DNA of 64,000 nt from Ottelia alismoides (GCA_037367405.1 JAZKJV010000299.1:124001-188000); one strand, 5' to 3'. Positions 24,574-37,061 are shown, counted from the first letter of the stretch. Translations and numbers: made by a program. Notes: a model not told the origin generated them from the letters alone.

Positions 24574-25112
24574 TTATGTCGTGAGTTTCATAATCGATAA
24601 TTGCCTTAGCAGAAAGAACATCTTTCCTAGAATGACAGGAGACTCAGACAACTCTCTCTGGTGCTCAATGTCGATGACAATAAAGTCCACTTTATGCTTG
24701 TCACCTCGAAAGTTTACGATGATAGAAACAATTCCTCTTGGTGTTTTGGAAGATCGATCTGGTAGTTCAATGATCACCTTGTATTTTTGAGTTGTTCGAG
24801 CTTGAGTTGATCAAAGATGGACGTTTGAAGGATGTTTAACGTGGAGTCATCATCAAACCAAACATATGTGAATATGGAATCCTCAATTTCACACCTGATC
24901 TGAGTAAACCGCTTGACTTTGTGGCTTTTTATTTTATGATTCATCACCAAATAACTGACCATAGATATTATATGAAATTCAGTCCTTGAACGTTTCTTTC
25001 CCATCTTTTTAGGGTTTAATAGACTCTTTACGAATCTCTTAAGATCAGGCACATATTCTATGGACATGATTGGTGGAATCTCTAAGATCAAACTCTTATA
25101 AAATGATTCCAT
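24574..25112 (-). pseudogene. Protease-like remnant of element G with altered active site
   Basis: Minus-strand translation gives the usual upstream segment (E-I-P-P-I-M-S-I-E-Y-V-P-D-L-K), then F-T-Y-V-W-F-D-D-D-S-T-L-N-I-L near 24850. Next come R-G-I-V-S-I-I-V-N-F, V-D-F-I-V-I-D and S-P-V-I-L-G near 24630. This is the aspartic protease fold of the polyprotein. Where A and C have D-N-G-S-S, this copy has D-D-D-S-T, so the Gly of the catalytic D-x-G is Asp. G2 has the same substitution. The frame changes between the halves near 24775. Confidence 0.75.
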
Positions 25113-25954
25113 TTTAGAGTTGTGTACTTTTTTGAATTTTCTGATTTTTCAAATTTTTGGTATTTTCGGTTTAATGGTCAGTAGGTTGGTTAGAGGTCAG
25201 AGGCGGTTGTGCATGATTTTGTGGCACGTAATGCATGTGTGGTTCACTTGGCGGTGTCCTCACTTCTTCTTGATTTGTTATTGATTGGATGATAATATAT
25301 ATTTGATCAGTCAAAGCATTTTTTTTCTACGGTTAATTCGAGCAATGTCATCATCAATCATCTCATGACTTGGGACAGAATAATTGTACTCCACATGCCA
25401 TGATTCCGTCATGTAACCTTGAGTAGAGTAATAATTATTCATTGTAGTTGTGGTCTCATCATGAGTCATATTTCCTTGACTCTACATTTCTCGTGAACCA
25501 TCGAAGGAAAATTGGTCGTACTCAAGAAGAGAGTCACCTTAGTAGGAACCGGAAATCGTGCTTCTCTATCCAAATTAGTTACTCAATATTCCATCCTTAT
25601 ATCTGCTTTCTCTGTTGTGTTCATGTGAAAGTTAGAATGTGAGAGCGGTCTAATCCATGGAAAAGTGTGTGCATGGGGTGAAATGTATGAAGTAGAGGAG
25701 AATGATGACTGAGGGGGACCAATTTCAAAGAGAGGGTTCCAATGGATTGATAGAGGAGAAGATTGAGACATGGTCGTGAAGGTGGGATCCGTGAAGTCTG
25801 GATTCGAAGACCAATGTCCCAACATCTTCTCAAGAGAGAGATGGAGAATGATTTGTGCATCATGATTTGCTTTCAATTGCAAAGTTTTGACACAGACAAT
25901 GGAAACACAAGTCAAGCCTAATTGTTTCAACAACTCAACACTTGTGGAGGCCAC
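25113..25954 (-). pseudogene. gag-position remnant of element G
   Basis: The open frame at 25583-25954 contains an internal Met (25769-25771) beginning M-S-Q-S-S-P-L-S. The same sequence begins the G2 copy, so I favour it as the original start. The text that follows is rich in Ser, Pro and His and has no visible gag core. Frame and stops are broken from 25580 to 25113. It lies where gag would be, directly after the leader, but the standard retrotransposon gag fold is not recognisable by eye. Confidence 0.55.
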
Positions 25955-26920
25955 AAAAGTTCGACCAATTATCTTTTTCGATTTTAGTTGAGTGATAAAA
26001 TAATATATAAGAAGTATAAGTAAGTGGTGGTTAGATTTTGGACTTTACCCTAAGTGTACGGTCTCTCCTATGTACAATGAGTGGGTTGCTCTCCACTAGA
26101 CACAAGGCTAATTTTATGTCAATTTATTTACAATCGCTTTGATTAGCAGTACCGATTTTAAGGGTTATCACAAAGGTATTATCTGAGCATGAAAATATTA
26201 TGTCTAATGAGCAGTCCCAATTCCTTTAAATCTTATGTTGTAAAATCAAGGAGAGAATCGAAAAATGGATGCAAGCATGAAATAATGATGCTTGCTAAGA
26301 ATCAGACTTACAATGATTCCTCGCATTCTCCCTGCAAGATGCAAGACACTGAATTAAAATTTACACTAAATGATATGCAGTGAGGGAAAAAATCACCCTA
26401 AATAGATAGTTCTATTTGCATGAGGAATTAGAGTTCAATGTTTGGCTAAGTTAGAACGATCTACTATTGTGTCATGTTAGTGAGAGTGTGATCTAGAGAT
26501 TACAAGCACAATCAAAATAAATATCTAAACTAGTGTTTGTGCAGATGATTCCTATGTCACTTAAGTCGGGTCCCAACAAAACAGAAGGGGTTGAAACATG
26601 CCCGACACACCACAGAGAGGACAATCTATGTTATTACAGAGATAAGGGTTAGAAGAGACCCTGAAAATAATGCAGAAAAGTAAACCGAATCTACGATCTC
26701 TCTCACAATATAAAAATTAAAACTTCTTTGCAGTTCCTTCAATTTTGTCCAAAAATGCTATGAGCTAGCTGTAAAGAGAGAAAATGTGGTTATTAAATGA
26801 TGACAAAGAAATTTAGAAAATAGAAAAATGTAGTGAAAAAGGAAATGATAAGAGATGAATATCGAAATTAAAATCACAAAAATAATTAAAAAATCAATTT
26901 AAGAAGCTAAAAATTCACCA
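25955..26920 (-). other. Untranslated leader of element G
   Basis: No gene is visible. It contains the GGTACTGCTAA variant of the shared 11-mer (26143-26153) and the ttgctctcc block (26093-26101), in the same order as in A, D, F and H. Confidence 0.75.
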
Positions 26921-26939
26921 TTCCTCGACAACGATGCCA
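26921..26939 (-). other. Primer-binding site of element G
   Basis: The sense strand reads TGGCATCGTTGTCGAGGAA. It is five bases from the LTR start tgaactg at 26945. Confidence 0.85.
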
Positions 26940-26944
26940 TTTAA

Positions 26945-28724
26945 TGAACTGAAAATCCAACTCTTTAATAAGGATAAATTGTAGTATAGGAGGCAGAAAA
27001 CAATTTACCAAAACCACAACTCTTGAATATTGTGGAATATTTTTACTTGGAAAGTGTACTGAGGTTGAACTCAAGGAATAATGATTTTTAGATGTGTGGT
27101 TCTAAAATAATTTAATTAACTAATTTTGATAATAATCTCTATGTCAAAAAGAAAATAAAGTGCAATTCTAAAAAAAGATGTAATGCAGGGTAAAAAGAGT
27201 AAACAATGAGCACATGATCTGTGAATATTCTATCTTCTAATCCTAAAAAACAATCCACTAGTCCTCAACATAAATCGCAAACCCAAAAGAAATAAATCCG
27301 AAAAATGTATTCAATTTAATTTCAATTTGCAGGTTAAAAATATTCAAGAATAAGATCTTGTGATTAATGAAGATCAATATCCAAACATTTCTTTTAAAAA
27401 TAGATCTCCAAATTTCCTACACAATTGCTCCTAAAAATAATAATCAAATATCAGGGAGAAAATTAATCAAGCCTCCTTTGTGAAGCCCCCCGCAATTAGA
27501 TTAAACTTTTCTCAAAAAAATGAATGCAAAATTTTGTCAAATAAAGCCTGCATAGATCACTTTACACATAAAATAATAATCATCAATAAAGAATTTTTTA
27601 TCTGTTCTCAAAATATCTAGAATTAAATTACACAAGATAAGCTTCAAATTGATATATTATGCGCTAAAAATGGAGTTCAAATGATAAAGTAATGATAAAA
27701 ATGAAGTTTTTGGGGACACAAATGCAATAAAAACAAATCTTTTATTTCAAAGAGGCCAATGAGGGTACTTATCTGCAATTACTAAAAATTGCCTATGCTT
27801 GTTCTGTAAATTTCCCAAGCAGGCATACGCTTGTCAGGTGCTCGCATCTGATGAGGATCCCTTTGCAATTTTTGTGAAGTATGGGGGGAGGGGGTCGACA
27901 CAAATTATCCCCGCTCGCAAGCGCTACACACGTGCTACGTGAGGGTCAGAGATGGATGTGCATACTCAGAAGTGATGTGAGGCTCGAGCCCTTAGCCTCC
28001 AAGTGGCTTACTGGGAGAGTCTCAGGACACACAAACCTCGAGGCATGGATCGATGATCGGGTACCCACGTGGCAGTTGAGTGGCCACTGAATCGAGGCTG
28101 GGGAGCCTAATCCAATGGTGGAGATGGCGACGACGATCTTCAGCGGTGGTGGAGCGATGAGTAAGACAACGATTGTCGATGGTAGAGCTGGAGGAGCGAA
28201 GCTGGGTAGACCTCAAGCGACACATGCTCGAGGGTGGAGGCGGTTGGGTGTGTAGGAAGAGAGATAGAGGCGCGAGTTCAAGGCGGCAGTACGTCTGACG
28301 GAGTAGAGGTGGTGCATGTTGAATTCAATCTGTGAGGCACAAGGGTAGTGGAGCACGACACAGGCATAACAGTCAGTTCAAGCAAAGGAGCTGCTGAGTG
28401 CGAAGTTTGAGGTGGAGCAACGCAGAGCAATTGAGGGAGGCGGAGATGATCAGGTGCTTAAGGGGAGCTAGGGCTCCTATGCGGGTATCGCTCAAACGAG
28501 GAGCGAGCGGCAAAGTGGTGAGGCACAAGCTAGGAGGAAGGGTGAACGGTGTAAGGTGGAGAAGGAGGAAGAGTCGATCAGAGACGGAGGTGCAACAAGC
28601 CGTAGAGAAGAACGAAGGGGCAGTCGAGAAGTAGAAAAGGAAGAAAAGAAAAGAGGGGGAAGAAGAAGGTAACTGGTGTTGAAAATGACTTTTTAGGGTT
28701 TTAATTATTAAAAGAGAAATACAG
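26945..28724 (-). repeat. Shared G/G2 LTR, PBS-side part
   Basis: From tgaactg it matches 37062-38740 closely over 1.7 kb, including the AT-rich part and the GC-rich island starting near 27850 (a gggg-run, then cacacgtgctac against gcatgtgttatg). It is interrupted near 28724, where a different LTR (X) begins. The remaining U3 end is at 32058-32391. Confidence 0.75.
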
Positions 28725-31700
28725 AGATAATCACAAGTGTCGTCGCAACCCAAAGAAAGTCTCAACAAAAATTATTTTTATTTTTATTTAATTTTCAAGC
28801 AAACAAACAAAAAAGGAATGTAAGAAAATAAATGATTGCTATTTACTCACCTGTATAGCATACAAGATCGAAGTCATTGAGGCTACAATGATCCCAAGGG
28901 TTATTTAAATCAAAGAAAATCAATGAAATAAAAGAGGAATTTTCTTTATGCAATTATAGTAATACTTTAAAGAAGAAAATCAATGAAATAAAATTATAGT
29001 AATACTAATATAAGAATAATGACAGATATAGATAGATATTAAGATAATAAGAGAGAGATAAATAAAATAAATAGAGAAAATATTTTTTATTATTAAAATA
29101 GGTCAAATAAACTCAAAATAAAGAGACTATAATAATTTTAGTGTTTTAATTAATTTTGCAAACCTTTTTAGAATTTGTAGAAATAAGAAAATACAAGTAA
29201 TAAGAAAAACAGTCAATCCTACACTTGGAAAGAGAAGGCACCCAAAAAATACTATCAATTATGCAACATGAAGCCCTAAAATCATGGCTATATTTTTCCT
29301 ATATAGACAAGATTATGTTGAAGAAAACCAAACTTTGTTTTTATATTTTTTATACTATTTCAATTTTTAATGATTTTTATAAGTTTTTAAGTTTTTGAGC
29401 ACTAGACCTAATATCACTGAATGCCTTTCGGATATGATATACTTGAAGGCAAGCTACAATATATTTTTGGTATTTTCTGAGATGTAATGAATAGATAAAA
29501 AATAAAAAAGATAGCAGGAAGGCTGAAAAGATATTTTCGATTTTTTGACTATTCAAACAAAAAGATAAAAATACAAAAAACTGATTATAGAATAATATCA
29601 GGGACACATTACTATATTTTTAAATTTTCAAATAGATTAAAGATGCTCCATAAATAAATCAATCACTCAAAATATTGTAGAAATTCTACATGCCACAAAT
29701 CACAAGATCTTTAGATGAAATTTGGAAATGAGTTTTGTCTAATACATTTCTACAACATATTCAAAAATGAGAAAGTGATATCAGATATTCAAAGAGTTAT
29801 TAATAAAATACGCTAAATAAGTACTCTGAATTCAAAAATTTACCACTAATAGTTCATACATCATAATATTTTGAAATTAAGAAACGATGATGATCTTTAA
29901 AGAAGCTTTCTAACAAAAAATATCACAAAAAATGAAATTCAGATGAAGGATTTATAAGCATTTAAGTGCTGGGGTACAGATGAAAATATAAAAACAGAAA
30001 TGTAGTTCAAAAGATACTTGAAAAGTTCCTAAAATAGCCAAAACTATGGGGGTTTTGTTGCAAAATTCTCCAATAATGCACATGGCATGCAGGGATGAAA
30101 GGCTACTAATTTGAGGGCTGTTGTTCTCAACTAAATGAATGGATGAGATGAAACAAAAGGGGGCATATCCAACAGAAACTGCTAAACACAACCCCCTTCC
30201 TTCTTTTTTGTTCTGCAGCAACAAGAGGAGCACGCCTAGGCTGAGGTATTTGATGAGAATGGTGATAAGGGATGGCGTTGATGGAGGGCTTGACTAGGCG
30301 GCGTTCTCAGACGAAGATCTACAACAAGAAATGGAGGCTCAAGCGTGGGCTCAGCGTGCATTACACAAAAAAACCTATGGAGTGAATGGATTCTCTTACG
30401 AAAATGGGGGAGAAGGAGATGCTCTCCAACCACCTTGTGTGAATGGAGTTGGTGAGGATGTAGACGAAGGTGCGGAGAACGTGAAGCGTAAGCAGAGAGG
30501 AGGTGGTTGGGCGCATCAAATCGAATGGAGGAGCAAATGGTGATGATGGGTCGTACACTAAAAAAATAAAAGCAAGAACTAATTAGAACTAAATTACCTT
30601 TGCATCAGAACAAGAAAAACACTGCAAGTGGATGAAGCTTCCTGGCAGGACACATGCTTCGACGAGCACTGGCCTCGATTCCAGCGGTGAAGAGGCTTGA
30701 CAGAGACAAAATCTGTGGTACAATGGACAAGAACGCCAATGGATCACGCCAAAGAATCCTCCCTTCATCGTAGCTTCGTCTCCAACCTTAACTCTGTCAC
30801 AATAGAAGTAGAGGAGCTAGAATGAAGAGTCTAATGGTGGATGATTCAAAAATGGGGCTTGAAGCTCTTCTTATTGTGGTGGAGAAGATGGAAGAGAGGA
30901 TGGTGATTGGAGGAAATCTTCACCAATGGGAGTGATTTTTTGTCTTTTAGTGCTTGGCAAGTGGGTGACATGGACCAATGACAAAAAAGAGAGTGTTTTC
31001 GAGAATATGCTTTAAATAAATAATAGGAGACTTCAAAATAAAAACTCAAATCATAAAACTTTCTCAAAATAATGTTATCAAAAATATTGCTGAAGAAAGT
31101 TTTGCAAAAAAGATATAAATTAAAAACCTATTTTTTGAAGGTATAAAATACCCATTTTGGATTTTTATCTTTTTTTGTTTTGTTTTCTTGCTAATAATAT
31201 AAGAAACTTGGAATTATTTTGTTGCCTTTTAATTTTATGAGATAAATAAAAAAGTACTAAAGATAAAATACAAGCCAAATTGACTTGTATAGAGAAGACC
31301 TATTTTGTATCTTTTTATTTTATATTTTTTTGTTGATTTTATATTATTAATAGAAATTAAAATATACAACTAACAAAATAAAATTGAAATCAAAGAAAAG
31401 GAGTTAAAATGGAATCTATACAAAAGAAACAAACAACCGTAAACTATTGTGCAAATGGATCCCAGAATCGACCTTTCACAAAAAATCCCCGACCACTTTC
31501 AAAGTATTTTTAGAATTTAAAGGATTGAAAATGATGAACTTTAAAAGTGAGCTTGGGTTAATTGGAGTTCGTATGCTCCAGATATAAAAACTAGATTGCA
31601 CACTTATGGGAAAAAATGAAGTTGTTCCATTTGTCTATCATTCATGGTTATATTTTTGCAATATTTTTATATTTTCTATATATTTTTATTGAATTGAAGC

Positions 31701-32057
31701 ATCATAAATCATTTAAATAAGAGTTGCATAAAAATACTTACAAATGTTTAAAGTTTGAGTATATTTCTGTGTATTTTTGTGCAGTTATTAGCCCTATCTC
31801 TCCCTACTTTATTCCTTGTTGGCCAAATCCATTCTTGACAAGGTCTTGGGGTTTAGGGATAAAAAGCACTTTGGTATTTTATTCTTTTTCTTTTCTTTTC
31901 TTATTCTATAATTTTGGCATTAAAAATAGTATTTTATACACAATAAATAGAATAAATAATGAATGATAATTTGTACAAATTAATGTTATTTACCTGCATT
32001 AGCTAGGGTTTTAAGGCCAAAATAATAGAATAAAGGTAATGAAATGGAGATTCAACA
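28725..32057 (-). repeat. LTR X: probable solo LTR inside the shared G/G2 LTR, 3.3 kb
   Basis: The left edge agataatcac resembles the C LTR edge tgataatcac. The following text (ctatttactcacctgtatagc, near 28840) resembles F near 20425. The right end carries the LTR-specific ccctatctctccctacttta block (31790) and ends in gattcaaca. G-type LTR sequence lies on both sides, with no PBS or polypurine tract, hence a solo LTR. About 600 bp of the host LTR seems missing. A 9-bp direct repeat, caagtgtcg (28734-28742 and 32064-32072), sits near both edges, so the exact borders are uncertain. Confidence 0.6.
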
Positions 32058-32391
32058 AGCAGTCAAGTGTCGCTACCAGAAAAATTGGAAAATAAATAAA
32101 AGAAAATTCCATAAAAAATAGCAAACGAAGTCAAAGAAAAAGTGATCTTCAAGAAAGTTGGTCGCCTTGATGAGTTCTACAACTTTTGTGAAGGGATTAA
32201 AATCAAAATACATCATTTGTTTAACAAAGTATTTTTGGTGGTACTTTATAGATAAAATACTCGTATTTTTTTGTTTTGTGATGTTTTTGTATTCTAATAT
32301 AATTTTTATTAGTTAATTGATTTTTATACATCATTTACATATTTAATCTAATTTGTGTAGATTTTAAAGTAGATGAATCATGGATTCATCA
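32058..32391 (-). repeat. Shared G/G2 LTR, U3 end
   Basis: It matches 40611-41188 beyond the Mutator-like insertion, from near tccataaaaa(a)tag on. It ends in gattcatca at 32391, followed by a polypurine tract. Confidence 0.75.
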
Positions 32392-32403
32392 CACCCCTAT
32401 GCT
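32392..32403 (-). other. Polypurine tract of element G2
   Basis: The sense strand reads AGCATAGGGGTG, ending at the LTR. It is where plus-strand DNA synthesis would be primed. Compare C at 56643-56654 and B at 11964-11975. Confidence 0.75.
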
Positions 32404-34102
32404 TAGATCTTTGATTGTCCCCAAGCAATTTTTAGTGACTTAAAAGGTCGAATCCCTGACCGTGCATGCACAAATTGAAGACCTGTCTCATTAATAATCC
32501 TTGGGTTCATTGATCCTAAAATCCTTGCTTATCCAAGCTCTAGTCAAAAGGAATCCAACTTCTTTAATTATCAGACTCTATATTTATACATATAGCATAG
32601 AGAGATGGAGTTTAGTGTGCACTACATTTTATGAGAGTCGAGCCGAAATGTCACCCAAAGTCATGATCCAAGAGACTCTCCACAAGAATCAGTTCTCAAT
32701 ACTATGGAATAAATCACTACTTGCATTCAACCCACCGTCTTAGTAGTTTGTCAGACTTGAAGGTGATCATGAAAGGCCAGTTGATGGAGGGTATATGTTT
32801 GTGTATTTTATTTTCTCCCCCACACTAGAGCAATGATCCTCTTGAGTGCATTATCATTCAACACTTATATTTTTGTGTTAATCATTGTACCCATCAAGAG
32901 TTGTTCTGTTTCTTGTACTTATTTTCTTGAGAGTACATCAGGGTGTGTCTTCTTTAAGTATCTAATATACTTGCACCGAGACTTGCATCGCTTATGATGT
33001 AGAGCCCTTTTTAAGGTACTACCCTGACTTATTTGGCTTAATTATCTTTGTTTCAAGTGGACACTTTGAAATGGTCGGGAGCTCTTTCCTTTGATGTAAG
33101 TTCTTGGTATTTGACTTAGTATTGAGAGAGCTTTTCTTTCAATATTTTTTCTTTATTTTCTTTTCTTTTTTGCTAGCTCTACTTATTTTACCAAGTTGGC
33201 ACACATTGATCAACAAATTATTAAATTTCATCATACCCTGGCACATAGCTAAATATCAAAAGGTAGCATTAGAACTTGTTCTCATATTGGCTAGGGTTGC
33301 TAACACTCAAGTTTCATGAAGCTTTCATCAACTTTATCCCATCCTTGAGTATCATAAAATAAGGTATAGAATCAAATCTCAAGTCCTAGTACCTCAAGTG
33401 AAACCTTAACTCATCTCATCATTCATGCAATTGTGTATGTGATGTGCTGATCATATTCTTTAAGGTAGAGATTAAGCGTGCAATATAACACTCATATTTT
33501 TAAAACTTAGGGAAGTGTGGACTATTAAGTCTCAAAGTCTAATGACTAAGGTCAGTTAACTCTAAATCAAAGGACCTCATAAACCAATGTTTTTTCTATT
33601 CCTCAAGTCTTGAGTGATAGTATAAGTATCAGGGATAGAACCTTCCCCCTAATTTTTAAAAAATGTTTTCAAAACAGGTATTATATACACAAAAATTTTG
33701 AATAGTATACATAATATACACCAAACATACCCATACCTAATTTTTGGTTTGAAAATAATTAAAGTACTATTTATGGGTTAAGTAAATATATACAATATAC
33801 ACCCCCATACTTAGTATGTGCTATGTCCTCATGGCACAAAGTGAAATGTAGATATAGCTCGTACCAAGTATAGTTGAGTGACAAGAATAGGAAGTCAACT
33901 CACCCCCCCCATACTTATGCTTTGAGGGCATAAGCATAGCAGAAGAGTAAGAAATGAGGCGGTTGAGGGTGAGATGGAAGAGCAGAAGTGATGTATACAC
34001 AATGATGTTGGTCCCCCTATACTTTGGTTCAAGTCAGCCTAAGTATGATCAAGTAGTTACAAGTGGGAGACCGAGTATATTTGAGATGGATATATAAGGG
34101 GG
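32404..34102 (-). other. 3' non-coding region of element G2
   Basis: No gene is visible in this AT-rich stretch. Its left part differs from the C 3' region. Its right end (33800-34050) carries the same kind of polypurine-tract/hairpin modules. Confidence 0.7.
33801..34050 (-). repeat. Polypurine-tract/hairpin modules in the G2 3' region
   Basis: Three C-run modules begin near 33801 (cacccccatacttag), 33904 (cccccccatacttatg) and 34012 (tccccctatactt). The middle one folds as CTTATGC/GCATAAG with a 7-base loop. The first shares gctatgtcctcat with C at 58630-58642. Element C has four such modules (58610-58960). Confidence 0.7.
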
Positions 34103-34636
34103 TCAAGAAGGTTTTCGACAAACCTTCTTCTGTGAGTGCGGTGGGATATAGTATGGATATGTAGAATGGGGTGAAGAGGGAGAAGATTTAGAAGTCCATC
34201 CATCGTCTGTGTCATCCCTGGAAGAATAATAGTCATACATAGAGGATCTCCAACTATTGTCAACTAAAGGTAAGTGTTCTTTGATAACTGTTGCATTGAT
34301 TTTACTTACCTGATGTACCACTTCAAAACCAGATGAAGAACTTGATGAGGAATCTTTATAAGTCGCCCGATTTCTAAGGTCAACGGTGACTTTTTTAGTT
34401 AATTTGTTTCTGTATGAAGCATCGGGAGGAGGAAAGTCAGAGTTCCTCTCACTATCATGAGTAATTGATCTAGAAGTTTTAGCATTTATGGGTTTCTCGT
34501 CAGATGAATCACCGTATTCATTGACCCAACCGTGTAGGGTCATGACACGTCCCAGGGGAGTTTCTTCATTTTGATTAGCCATTGCGAGCTCATTCTCGAT
34601 GGCAGTATGAGTGATGGTTGGGGATGTTGATGTCAC
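34103..34636 (-). pseudogene. Post-protease coding region of element G2, open for 177 codons
   Basis: This is the best preserved copy of the unknown G-family protein: T-S-T-S-P-T-I-T-H-T-A, then R-V-M-T-L-H-G-W-V-N-E-Y-G-D-S-S-D-E, a Ser/Asp-rich part, and a Tyr/Ser/Pro-rich end closing in K-V-C-R-K-P-S. No catalytic motif, signal peptide or membrane segment is visible. The true start is not clear: the frame is preceded by further degraded coding, so it was probably part of a longer polyprotein rather than a separate gene. Confidence 0.6.
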
Positions 34637-35694
34637 CTTTCAATAAACATGAGTTTTGGTGACATAGGAGGTTTCCTTAGGCATAAGCATCGGCTCCTAG
34701 AATGGTTCAAGTATTTCTTGAATTACTGCTAACTAAAAAATTGGACCACTCAAATAATCATGACTATCCTCGTAAACATTATACAATTCCACATAAGCTC
34801 ATGTATCTGAGTTCATCATAGAAGTAGATTTAGGGTAGTTCTTCATGGAGGTGTGGTGAGAATCAAAGGTTGGTCCAATAGTCGGTCTCCCAGGTGCCTG
34901 TTCTATGGTTTGTTTCTATGTTTCATGAGGAGAGGTCTGATCATGTGAAGTGCTTGACTCAGTGGTCTCCAGTGGTCTCCTCTTTGTCACGACCGTCGGT
35001 GGCTGGTTGATTGGTTTTAGGGTCGAGTATGTCATTGAGGGCTCGCTCACTGTGGTATGAGTTCATGAATCTTATGTCTTGAGTTTCACAATCGATAATT
35101 GCCTTAATGGAGGCTAAGAACGACTATCCTAGAATGATAGGAGACTCAGACAACTCTCTGTGGTGCTCAATGTCAAGGACAATAAAGTCCACTTTATGCT
35201 TGTCACCTCAGAAGTTTATGATGACAAAAACAATTCCTCTTGGTATTTTGGTAGATTGATCTGGTAGTTTAACGATCACCCTCGTCTTTTTGAGTTGTCT
35301 GATTTTGAGTTAATCAAAGACAAACTTTGGGAGGATGTTTATTGTGGAGTCGTCGTCTAACCAAACATAGGTGAATGAGGAATCCTCAATTTCACATGTG
35401 ATCCGAGTCAACCGCTTGACTTTGCGACTTTTGGTTTTATTATTCATCTCTAATGAACTAGCAATAGATATTACATGGCATTCAATCCTTGATCACTTCT
35501 TGCCCGTATTTTTAGTATTCAATCTACTCTTTACAAATCGCTTAAGATCGTGCCCATATTTTATGGACTTGATTAATGGAAGCTCTAAGATCAGACTCTT
35601 ACAAAATGCTTCTATTTCAGAGTTTCCCATTTTTTTTATGAATTTTCCTGTTTTTCAATTTTTGGTATTTTCAGTGTAATGGTCAATAGGTTCG
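34637..35694 (-). pseudogene. Protease-like remnant of element G2
   Basis: Translation around 35340-35390 gives F-T-Y-V-W-L-D-D-D-S-T-I-N-I-L. Near 35130 it gives S-E-S-P-I-I-L-G, the usual end of the protease. As in G, the catalytic Gly is replaced by Asp. Stops interrupt it near 35300, 35210 and 35130. The part left of 35040 matches the Pro/Ser-rich post-protease text of G (24310-24552). Confidence 0.7.
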
Positions 35695-36512
35695 TCAGAG
35701 GTCAGAGGTGGTTGTGCATGATTGTGTGACACGTAATGCATCTGTGGGTTCACTTGGTGGTGTCCTCACTTCTTGATTTTTCATTGATTGGATGACATTA
35801 TATACTTGTACAGTCAAATCATTTGGTCTATGGTTAATTCGACCAATGGCATCATCAATTGTCTCATGACTTGAGACTGAATAATTGTACTCCACATGTC
35901 GTGATTTTGGCATGTAACCTTGAGAAGATTAATGACTATTCATTATAGTCGTGGTCTGATCATGAGTCATATTTCCATGATTCAGGATTTTTCGTGAACA
36001 GTCGAAGGAAAATTAGTTGTACTCAAGAAGAGAGCCAACTTGAGTAGGGGATTGTTCAGAAGGTGGGATGTCCATAGTAACGGGAAATTGTGATTCTCTG
36101 TCAAAATTGGTTACTCTAATTTCCATCCCTATATATGCGTGCTTTTTTGTGTTCATGTGAAAGTTAGAATGTAAGAGCATTCTAATCCGTGAAGAAGTGT
36201 GAGCATTGCGTTGAATGTATGGGGTGGAGGAGAATGATGACTGAGGGGGACCGATTTCTAAGAGAGGGTTTCTCTGGAATGATAGAGGAGAAGATTGGGA
36301 CATGGTCGTGAAGGTGGGATCCGTGAAGTCTGGATATGATGACCAATGTGCCGACATCTTCTCAAAAGAGAGATGGAGAATGATCTGCGAACCACGATTT
36401 GCTTGCAATTGCAAAGACTTTGACACACAATACAAACATAAGTCAAACTCAATTGTTTTACCAACTCAAAACTTGTGAAGGCTGCAAGAGTTTGACCGAT
36501 TATCTTTTTCAA
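35695..36512 (-). pseudogene. gag-position remnant of element G2
   Basis: This is similar to G 25113-25954. The start M-S-Q-S-S-P-L-S is at about 36303, and R-V-T-N-F-D-R-E-S follows in the same frame. The downstream piece (35695-35913) has E-Y-N-Y-S-V-S-S-H-E-T-I-D-D-A-I. Stops separate the pieces. No standard gag core was seen. Confidence 0.55.
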
Positions 36513-37061
36513 TTTTAATTGAGTTATAAAACAATCTTTGGGAAGTATAAGTACGTGGAGGTTAGGTTTTTAGCTTTACCCTAAGTGTACGGTTCTCTCC
36601 TACGTATAATGAATGGGTTTCTCTCCACAGGACACAAGGTTAATTCTATGCCAATTTATTTACAGTCGCCTTGATTAACAGTCCTGATTTTAAGGGCTAT
36701 CACAAGGTCTTCTCTGAGCATGAAAATATCATGTCCAATTAGCAGTCCCAAATACTTTTAAATCCTAAGTTGTAAAAACTGAGGAGAGAATTGAAAAAGC
36801 TGGTGCAACGTGATTTAATGATGCATGCTAAGAAGAAGACTTACAATGATTCCTCGCATTCTCCATGTTGGATTCAAGACAATGAATTATTATATACACT
36901 AAATGTTATGCATAGTGAAAAAAATTGCTCAAAACAGATACTTTTATTATCATGAAGAAGTAGAGTTCAATGTTTGGCTAAGTTAGAACGATCTACTAGT
37001 GTGTCTTGTTAGTGAGATTGTGAACTAGAGATTACGAGCACAATCAAAATAAATATCTAAA
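36513..37061 (-). other. Leader of element G2 with the PBS deleted
   Basis: It aligns with the G leader to caaaataaatatctaaa, then jumps straight to LTR sequence (attgtagtatag). About 450 bp holding the PBS and the LTR edge (G 26529-26976) are missing. The short overlap taaa at the joint suggests microhomology-mediated loss. The sense 11-mer variant is at 36675-36684. Confidence 0.8.
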
